From Tubiluchus corallicola (taxonomy: Eukaryota; Priapulida; Priapulimorpha; Priapulimorphida; Tubiluchidae): 35,691 nt of DNA. This document shows positions 32,683-35,691 of this stretch, in pieces (positions within the stretch are counted from its first letter, which is position 1; the number at the start of each line of letters is the position of its first letter). A program made the translations under genes and the position numbers. A model generated the notes under the pieces. The model had not been told where the DNA came from and did no database searches. It worked only from the letters and a program-made list of their open reading frames with translations. The DNA lies in contig JAQGDQ010001537.1 of assembly GCA_030141605.1 (NCBI GenBank), forward strand, positions 1 to 35,691, read 5' to 3'.

Positions 32683-34594
32683 CCCCCTCTCTCTCTCTCT
32701 CTCTCCCTCTCTTTCCCCCCTCTCTCTCTCTCTCTCTCTCCACCAAATTCACTTCGCCTAGGGCCTCCAATTACCTAAGGCGCGGCCCTGTCTGCACCTC
32801 TTGATAAGGCATCGAGAACGCACATTTAAGAGAGACATCAATACTTACAGCAATTAGCAAGCAATCAACACACATACACAACTTTTGCAACATTTGCTTT
32901 GTGAGAAAATTGCACTATGAACAAAAACGTGGCATCAATATAAATAAACAATTTTGAGTTAGTATGCGACTTTGATCCTGTGATATGCAAGCCTTGAAGT
33001 TCAGTTTAGTTTTGTTTATTTCCAGAAAGATTGATCCTGTGATATGCAAGCCTTGAAGTTCAGTTTAGTTTTGTTTATTTCCAGAAAGATTGATCCTGTG
33101 ATATGCAAGCCTTGAAGTTCAGTTTAGTTTTGTTTATTTCCAGAAAGCCAAAATTAAGCATAAGCAGTCCTAGGATGTTACCAAAACCGAAATCTATGAA
33201 ATAAATAAACAGAGCCGAAATCATTTTTGCAAAGATATTATTAATTACAATCCTGCAAAAATTAAAACATAATCACCTCTCAAAAAACTAAAAATATAAT
33301 ATGTAAAACCCACTCCCATGACCATCTTTATCCAAACTGTTTTTTCTCGCTATCCAGTTCTTACTGACCCACCTAACTTTTCCTTTTCCACATTTCTTAT
33401 ATATTTCTTTTCTCTCTAGTTACTAGTACAAACTAAATTACTAACAATTGCCACGTGCCACTTAGCTGGTCGGCCGCTACTTAGCGATATGCTTCAGTAC
33501 AACGTAAGACATGTGCTCGCATCCAGCATAACCTCTTTGGTTATCGCATTTCAAGGACCAATTTTATATTGGTTTTCGTAAACAAACAATGTTATGCTTG
33601 ATTTGAACTATTCTAGCCAAATTCTCAGCGATTTTTAACATCTAGGAAAAAAGTAGTAAGCTGGATAAATACTATTAAAGCTTCGGAAAAATGCTACCAA
33701 AGGTTTCACCTACGAAACTTAAGGATTTTCTACTGAGAAACTGAAACAACATTTGGATTTTCTGGATACATCCCTGAAAGTGACCTACATACTTTGCAAA
33801 CAATGAAAAGGTGTGAAGAAGTCTACAAACGTTGTGCAATCAGCTAGACATGATTATACAAATGAAAACAAAAACTTAACGTACCTCCTGTACTTCTCAT
33901 GCCATTCCTCTAACCAATCGTAATCTTCTTGCAGAATTGGTACGTCAACTTTGCTATGCTTGAATTCCCACGGCATGGGAAAGTTGTAGGCAACGATGGC
34001 GGCATACAAGACGACTTGGAGTGGATCAAAGATGAAGATGCTTTGAAAGACGGACAGAATCATAGACATCACCCAGTCAGCACTCTTAGCATAACCAAAC
34101 TTTAGACCGTACAGCATGACTAGGTACGAACACAAGAGTGAAAGGAATATGGCAATGAACCATCCGACGTAAATGCAATACCACGGCAACGAGAATGATG
34201 ACGACGTTTCTTTTGTGGCACAAGTATACAAGCAATCCGGGAACGGGAGAGGATCGCGGTCATCATCAGTCATGTCACCAGACATTGGCAAGACCCTTGA
34301 AAGCCTTTTCTTTGCCTTTTTCAGATCAATGCGATGAATGCAACGGTATGGCCCACTTTCCGAGTACAGTTTGGAGGGTTGGTCGGTGTCAAAGTCAATG
34401 CTTCGTTTCAGTTCCTGAAGTACTATCCATGTTCCGTCAAGCTGGTGGGAGACTTCCTGGAGATCAGATTCTAATGTCTGGTGTGTCTGTCTGACCCACT
34501 CCAACCAGTCATCTTCAGTTTCAAACGGAAGCAACAATCCGAATCGCAGATCACTCCTTTCCCAGCGTTTCCTACTAGGAGATTCACTCCTCAA
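18499..34594 (-). CDS. Polycystin-1-like (PKD1 family) protein, C-terminal part, six exons
   Basis: Split gene read from 34594 to the TGA at 18499. Exons: 34594-33885, 32051-31872, 28801-28726, 21612-21444, 20181-19999 and 19586-18499, about 800 codons with all phases consistent. Polycystin-1 family proteins are eleven-pass membrane proteins with a large ectodomain, GAIN/GPS and PLAT modules, and a C-terminal TRPP-like six-helix module that pairs with PKD2-type channels. Seen here: the end of the cytosolic linker, two hydrophobic spans with PWYCIYVGW and FDPLQVVLYAA, the S1 helix, the extracellular polycystin domain (STWLVGVVRLRQLRI, YSGGGYVQEL), S2-S6 and a short basic tail. The intracellular PLAT domain, GPS and N-terminus lie beyond the right edge. 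Introns 2 and 5 seem to be GC-AG. Intron 3 (7.1 kb) holds a LINE. The PKD1 family is clear; the subfamily (PKD1, PKD1L or PKDREJ-like) is not. Confidence 0.9.
19587..19998 (-). other. PKD1-like intron 5, GC-AG
   Basis: 412-bp intron starting GCAAGTAG and ending TTTTCGCAG on the minus strand. Required by the reading frame between exons E and F. Confidence 0.7.
19999..20181 (-). CDS. PKD1-like exon E: polycystin domain, C-x-GW region
   Basis: Acceptor TTTGCTCTTTAG, 183 bp, phase 1 in, phase 1 out. It encodes LCKPPQIVQPFGRRCVGNYY, a GWRYRQYPRY segment, WTFQST and ELQTLPLVG. To join the next exon in phase 1 it must leave at GTAG|GCAAGTAG, a GC donor at 19998. The flanking GT options give the wrong phase. 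Confidence 0.85.
20182..21443. other. PKD1-like intron 4, no other feature seen
   Basis: AT-rich GT-AG intron; nothing recognised inside. Confidence 0.6.
21444..21612 (-). CDS. PKD1-like exon D: polycystin domain with RLRQLR
   Basis: Acceptor TTTTTTCTTCTAG, 169 bp, phase 0 in, phase 1 out. It encodes IKDVDSMWDYLLNTLEPSLF, NSDPFAPGFTRD and STWLVGVVRLRQLRIAK. VGVxRLRQLR is a hallmark of the polycystin TOP domain. The donor AAAG|GTCTGC is weak but is the only one nearby that fits exon E. Confidence 0.85.
21880..22200 (+). repeat. Degenerate AGCATGTA-rich repeats upstream of LINE ORF1
   Basis: Imperfect units with CATGTGTTTCAGCATGTATC, ATTTATTTCAGTGTATATCA and TAGCATGTAC recur near 21990, 22045 and 22121 with uneven spacing (about 55-75 bp). 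They end where the LINE reading frame opens (stop at 22198-22200). They could be intron sequence or LINE 5'UTR monomers. Confidence 0.6.
22201..22854 (+). CDS. LINE ORF1 protein, N-terminus incomplete
   Basis: RNA-binding ORF1p-like chaperone. The frame is open from 22201 (stop at 22198-22200) to TAA at 22852-22854. The N-terminal third is a heptad-rich coiled coil (KRLDELSNNI... EKLSQKIEDKHSELKTEV...). It is followed by an RRM-like segment opening with NLIMMGLSE, a SYKRLG and RPVLVIV pair, and a C-terminal region with KRDTHPAVRAEWKRL and an EITRDGVVIDSW ending, as in L1/CR1-type ORF1 proteins. The first in-frame ATG (22429 region) lies inside the RRM, so the natural start is missing or non-ATG. 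The end overlaps ORF2 in the -1 frame. Confidence 0.75.
   Translation, partial: AESCDAIACKAVLKRLDELSNNINTKFQNLEEKLSQKIEDKHSELKTEVNVLRQVVKNQQRFLEQVDGRLRNQNLIMMGLSENKDIDGANSDDDKIRKILDVVDVEAAVVSYKRLGTATNGRDRPVLVIVENHDQRDNVVKNANKLQSSANAAVKKVRVKRDTHPAVRAEWKRLFDAEKCERDKPENRGCHIEFDKKKREITRDGVVIDSWQPMSFL
22830..25895 (+). CDS. LINE ORF2: AP endonuclease and reverse transcriptase
   Basis: Open frame of about 1021 codons. It would nick target DNA and copy the element's RNA by target-primed reverse transcription. Counting from 22830, the endonuclease (about 17-265) has HWNIN (N23), E50, ILGDLNARF (D149, N151), ELDYC (D226) and SNHAPL (H253), with N252 replacing the usual aspartate of SDH. The RT has FVDFSKAYDR (D573), GVKQGSP (624-630) and LMDD (665-668) in place of the usual Y/FADD. 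A C-terminal CSCG...CEC motif (about 966-981) resembles the zinc-like end of CR1/L2-type ORF2. The first in-frame ATG is at about codon 45, inside the endonuclease, so translation probably depends on ORF1: frameshift or reinitiation. Confidence 0.9.
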   Translation: MATNVFFVNNRDSCTELRITHWNINAVKNKLEIEFVRQSLCKSDMIFLNEIKTLLKFTMPGYKTLRTNQAAGHRGGCAILISNVLASSIQSVEFGSDVIVLRLNNISGIVFVCVYLTPSDSHYHSLECLAKINEVMMSNPHDQFVILGDLNARFGPAINKFLRNVSDSGARYLASEDSIGSPNENAKVVYNSFNSLIVVNNIQYKGRTFKSNLTYRKRENWISELDYCLISPALIDSVVNFTVNQDLRLPSNHAPLSVIFDINMLSRGALPNNLLIRSEALGAHAAEVKTPNRKHCSRQIRIAETDCVEFQRVMSSVEPPDDVDDVNSCVTDINNVFRDKLIRCKAPNRLINRYQPTDRWRRMLELNDSKEIWNAIDWKGNTIEFESFESPTSEEFKRHFEDLLNPDRDGPEDLLSLCDGPSIPITDDPIAFDEFVSAASECKSSSSGGPSGIPGAVFNFIPDNWINYLCFVLNFIFFSRSFPIPWCFSRLVTIFKRGSRKDCDNYRGLSIMDSLAKIYDRILCKRLEMWFKPDREQAGAQKGRSCIEWIVTLRLLMDYALFTKKKLYIVFVDFSKAYDRVPRSGLIRALRALGCGLVMLSALAAMYVNTQLVLGAAVIGVTLGVKQGSPSSCFLFTLYINPLIRELKSRCGLDGFLGNLHCLMLMDDTILLSTSREGIIQKLSILIEFCDQSGMKVNLKKTKFMVINGDAVDRLDLVVNPLTVNHCDYYVYLGAVFSSTGKFKPALEKHCEDKYCHVLKFVSFVSKNSAYPFAVKKLVLNAALLAAITYGCESWLCNDLNPIQGMYISVIKCLLGVRRTTANDLCLIELGLPSLNGFVKDKQSHFFNKIVRSRVNIPDDPFMIVYNLCRESNTPCARYLRNITGYRGDFIDDDLNRIKDRIRASDRTKFVTYLQLNPELSIHRIYCDNVNELKRIKTSRLRLSSHNLAIETGRWSRIERERRLCSCGQIQTELLVICECPETRILRNNSDLIFDDLVTFFSGNPADICNFVHDALTIFGL
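22845..22851 (+). promoter_or_regulatory. Candidate -1 ribosomal frameshift site TTTTTTG
   Basis: The sequence T TTT TTG directly precedes the ORF1 stop TAA and fits the X XXY YYZ slippery form in the ORF1 frame. A -1 slip would enter the ORF2 frame exactly. I see no obvious pseudoknot downstream. Confidence 0.4.
26110..26870 (+). repeat. 41-bp minisatellite, about 18 copies
   Basis: Unit of type CAAACACCTAATATGGCTTC plus GCACAGGCTGATGACACTGA plus T. A block of four units (marked GGTC, then GACGCTG, GACGCTG, GACACTG) appears twice, giving a 164-bp higher-order repeat. In PKD1-like intron 3, just downstream of the LINE tail. Confidence 0.95.
27093..27429. mobile_element. MITE-like element with TCGAA-rich ends
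   Basis: Flanked by the perfect 8-bp duplication ACTGCTGG (27085-27092 and 27430-27437). Left end TTAGGAGTAATCGAAC and right end (reverse complement) AGGGGTGAGCATCGAATGC are imperfectly related. The interior is rich in GAATTCGAA-type palindromes and has no transposase. The 8-bp duplication points to hAT, the termini less clearly. Confidence 0.6.
27871..28485 (+). repeat. 44-bp minisatellite, 14 copies, each with a GCGATCGC palindrome
   Basis: Unit of type GGCCTAGCTAATAGGGGAGG plus CAAGGTGAGCGATCGCTCCT plus CCGA; spacing 44 (27871, 27915, 27959). The 12-bp palindrome GAGCGATCGCTC is intact in about six units. The first copy starts CAGTGGCCTAGCTA, like the end of a DNA transposon, so the array may have grown from a transposon terminus (inference). 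A run of C lies near 28568. Confidence 0.95.
28726..28801 (-). CDS. PKD1-like exon C: start of the polycystin extracellular domain
   Basis: Acceptor GATTTACAG, donor CTCAA|GTAAGC, 76 bp, phase 2 in, phase 0 out. It encodes SFWVTRTVNNLVLNGDYAGH and TGFSQ, which fits the stretch just after S1 in polycystins (RD..SFL.T..VE..F...). The 47-bp minisatellite begins only 30 bp before its acceptor. Confidence 0.8.
28831..30656 (+). repeat. 47-bp minisatellite, about 39 copies
   Basis: Unit of type GTACATACTTGGAGTGTATA plus TAACATGAGTTAATGAGAGG plus GTAATAT. Variants are TTGGAG/TTAAAG and TAATAT/TATTAT/CAATAT. Units 2-7 reappear as units 9-14 (28878 onward and about 29207 onward), a seven-unit, 329-bp higher-order duplication. 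In PKD1-like intron 2, ending 30 bp from the acceptor of exon C. Confidence 0.97.
30657..31013. other. A-rich spacer between two arrays
   Basis: Poly(A)-like run at about 30658-30692, then AT-rich sequence. It could be the tail of an inserted retroelement, but no body was recognised. Confidence 0.4.
31014..31798 (+). repeat. 37-bp minisatellite, about 21 copies
   Basis: Unit of type ATGGCAGTGGCGATGATGAC plus TAATGGCAATGACAACT; ATGGCAGTGG at 31051 and 31088. Variants GGCGATG/GGTGATG/GGCAATG and AACGGC/AATGGC/AACAGC recur. In PKD1-like intron 2, 73 bp from the donor of exon B. Confidence 0.95.
31872..32051 (-). CDS. PKD1-like exon B: cytosolic linker and S1 helix
   Basis: Acceptor GCATGTTTCAG; 180 bp; phase 2 in, phase 2 out. 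It encodes FIPPTTEQILRAREHRKHRQ (linker) and S1, DLILFLLFIIFLSNIVY, ending FRDER. The only exit that keeps frame with exon C is the GC donor AAAG|GCAAGTAG at 31871. The nearby GTAGCA would leave phase 0 and break the frame. Confidence 0.85.
32295..32365 (-). repeat. tRNA-like SINE fragment or tRNA pseudogene
   Basis: On the minus strand, TAGTTCAAATGG (32355-32344) resembles a tRNA A box and GGTTCAAATC (32312-32303) a B box, 31 nt apart as in pol III promoters. Stems pair poorly, so it is not a working tRNA. In PKD1-like intron 1. Confidence 0.55.
32501..32790. mobile_element. hAT-type MITE with an internal CT microsatellite
   Basis: Ends CAGGGCCGGCCTTA and (reverse complement of the right end) CAGGGCCGCGCCTTAGG, flanked by the perfect 8-bp duplication TCTGCACC (32493-32500, 32791-32798). 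No transposase. The centre is a (CT)n tract of about 130 bp. Clear hAT-type non-autonomous element in PKD1-like intron 1. Confidence 0.9.
32610..32740 (+). repeat. (CT)n microsatellite
   Basis: Long CT dinucleotide tract broken by short C and G runs, inside the MITE. It makes open frames on both strands that are not genes. Confidence 0.97.
32974..33148 (+). repeat. 59-bp tandem repeat, three copies
   Basis: GATCCTGTGATATGCAAGCC starts at 32974, 33033 and 33092; the copies are almost identical, so this is a recent expansion. Confidence 0.95.
33149..33884. other. PKD1-like intron 1, right part, nothing seen
   Basis: AT-rich; no element or exon recognised. Confidence 0.6.
33885..34594 (-). CDS. 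PKD1-like exon A: linker and two membrane spans
   Basis: Acceptor ATCTCTTTTAG, phase 0; donor AGGAG|GTACGT, phase 2; 710 bp. It encodes a charged cytosolic linker (WERSDLRFGLLLPFETEDDW and a long acidic stretch), then two hydrophobic spans: PWYCIYVGWFIAIFLSLLCS at about residues 139-165 and the FQSIFIFDPLQVVLYAAIVA region at about 180-208. The FxxPLxVxxxA pattern is typical of PKD1 family proteins just before the channel module. No ATG starts it; it is an internal exon. Confidence 0.9.
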
Positions 34595-34884
34595 CTAAAA
34601 GAGATTATTATTACTACTATAATTCTTTATTTAAAAAACAAACATATGCAACAAGGTGTCCTTTGCAGGGAGCTGCTCTACGTGTAAATAAAAGTCCATA
34701 TTACACATATAGATTTACATAAATAAAAGGCTACCTGATAGAATAGAACAGAATGAAACAAAATAGAATGGAATAAACTAACATAGAACAAAAACAGAGG
34801 AACATTCTAAACACACATTAGAAAGGTAAGAAGTAGTGTCGCATTTTAGGGGTTGAAGAGGCTTTTTAGCAAATAAAATGTCAG

Positions 34885-35691
34885 AAAAATGAGGTGTGAT
34901 TTACTGGGTATCATTAACAATGAATTAAGACTGGTCCGGACATCCAGGATGGTTTGGAAAAATCAGGTATGATTTACTGGGTATCATAAACAATGAATTA
35001 AGACTGGTCCGGACGTCCAGGATGGTTTGGAAAAATCAGGTATGATTTACTGGGTATCATAAACAATGAATTAAGACTGGTCCGGACATCCAGGATGGTT
35101 TGGAAAAATCAGGTATGATTTACTGGGTATCATAAACAATGAATTAAGACTGGTCCGGACGTCCAGGATGGTTTGGAAAAATCAGGTATGATTTATTGGG
35201 TATCATAAACAATGAATTAAGACTGGTCCGGACATCCAGGATGGTTTGGAAAAATCAGGTATGATTTACTGGGTATCATAAACAATGAATTAAGACTGGT
35301 CCGGACGTCCAGGATGGTTTGGAAAAATCTGGTATGATTTACTGGGTATCATAAACAATGAATTAAGACTGGTCCGGACGTCCAGGATGGTTTGGAAGAA
35401 TCAGGTATGATTTACTGGGTATCATAAACAATGAATTAAGACTGGTCCGGACGTCCAGGATGGTTTGGAAGAATCAGGTATGATTTACTGGGTATCATAA
35501 ACAATGAATTAAGACTGGTCCGGACATCCAGGATGGTTTGGAAAAATCAGGTATGATTTACCGGGTATCATAAACAATGAATTAAGACTGGTCCGGACGT
35601 CCAGGATGGTTTGGAAAAATCAGGTATGATTTACTGGGTATCATAAACAATTAACTAAGACTGGTCCGGACGTCCAGGATGGTTTGGAAAA
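34885..35691 (+). repeat. 73-bp minisatellite, about 11 copies, cut by the window edge
   Basis: Unit of type AAATCAGGTATGATTTACTG plus GGTATCATAAACAATGAATT plus AAGACTGGTCCGGACGTCCA plus GGATGGTTTGGAA; CTGGTCCGGA at 34931 and 35004. GGACGTCC alternates with GGACATCC. It lies upstream of PKD1-like exon A, probably in an intron. Confidence 0.95.

Noticed and set aside
32559-32804. Frames rich in Leu-Ser or Glu-Arg repeats
   Set aside because: Translation of the (CT)n microsatellite inside a MITE.

Overview
This is a piece of an animal nuclear genome. Intron-split genes, phase-consistent splice sites, non-LTR retrotransposons, hAT-type MITEs and abundant minisatellites rule out a prokaryote. 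The AT-rich composition, a jockey/CR1-like LINE relic, and WSC and polycystin genes suggest an invertebrate, perhaps a marine one. I cannot name the species from sequence alone.

There are two host genes, both on the minus strand. (1) Positions 34594 to 18499 hold the 3' part (six exons, about 800 codons) of a polycystin-1 (PKD1) family gene. The exons give the last membrane segments before the channel module, the extracellular polycystin domain, the channel-like S2-S6 region and the stop codon. The 5' part lies beyond the right edge. Two of its five introns appear to be GC-AG introns with the same donor, AG|GCAAGTAG. (2) Positions 13058 to 3784 hold the 5' part of a secreted or surface WSC-domain gene: a signal-peptide exon, a 57-bp EGF-like mini-exon and four WSC exons, all joined by phase-1 introns. 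It continues beyond the part I can follow. Vertebrate PKD1 also carries an N-terminal WSC domain, so this could be the front of a second polycystin-1-like gene lying tail-to-head behind the first. That is inference. A separate half-WSC exon lies on the plus strand at 2037-2216.

Mobile DNA: a decayed jockey/CR1-like LINE (1 to about 1860) whose reverse-transcriptase core contains a 126-bp in-frame block repeated four times; a LINE with two open ORFs (about 22201-26036, plus strand) inside PKD1 intron 3, with a possible -1 slippery site at the ORF1/ORF2 overlap; three MITE-like elements with 8-bp target-site duplications (13142-13620, 27093-27429, 32501-32790); and a tRNA-like SINE fragment near 32295-32365.

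About one fifth of the window is minisatellite DNA: about ten unrelated arrays with periods of 30, 62, 63, 31, 41, 44, 47, 37, 59 and 73 bp. Nearly all lie inside introns. Several show higher-order repeats, and the unit-to-unit differences in at least five arrays are mainly CpG transitions, suggesting germline CpG methylation across these gene bodies. One array carries 17 exactly spaced copies of the ideal 5' splice site CAGGTAAGT; another carries 21 AATAAA hexamers. The roughly 4.9 kb between the two genes (13629-18498) shows no convincing gene.
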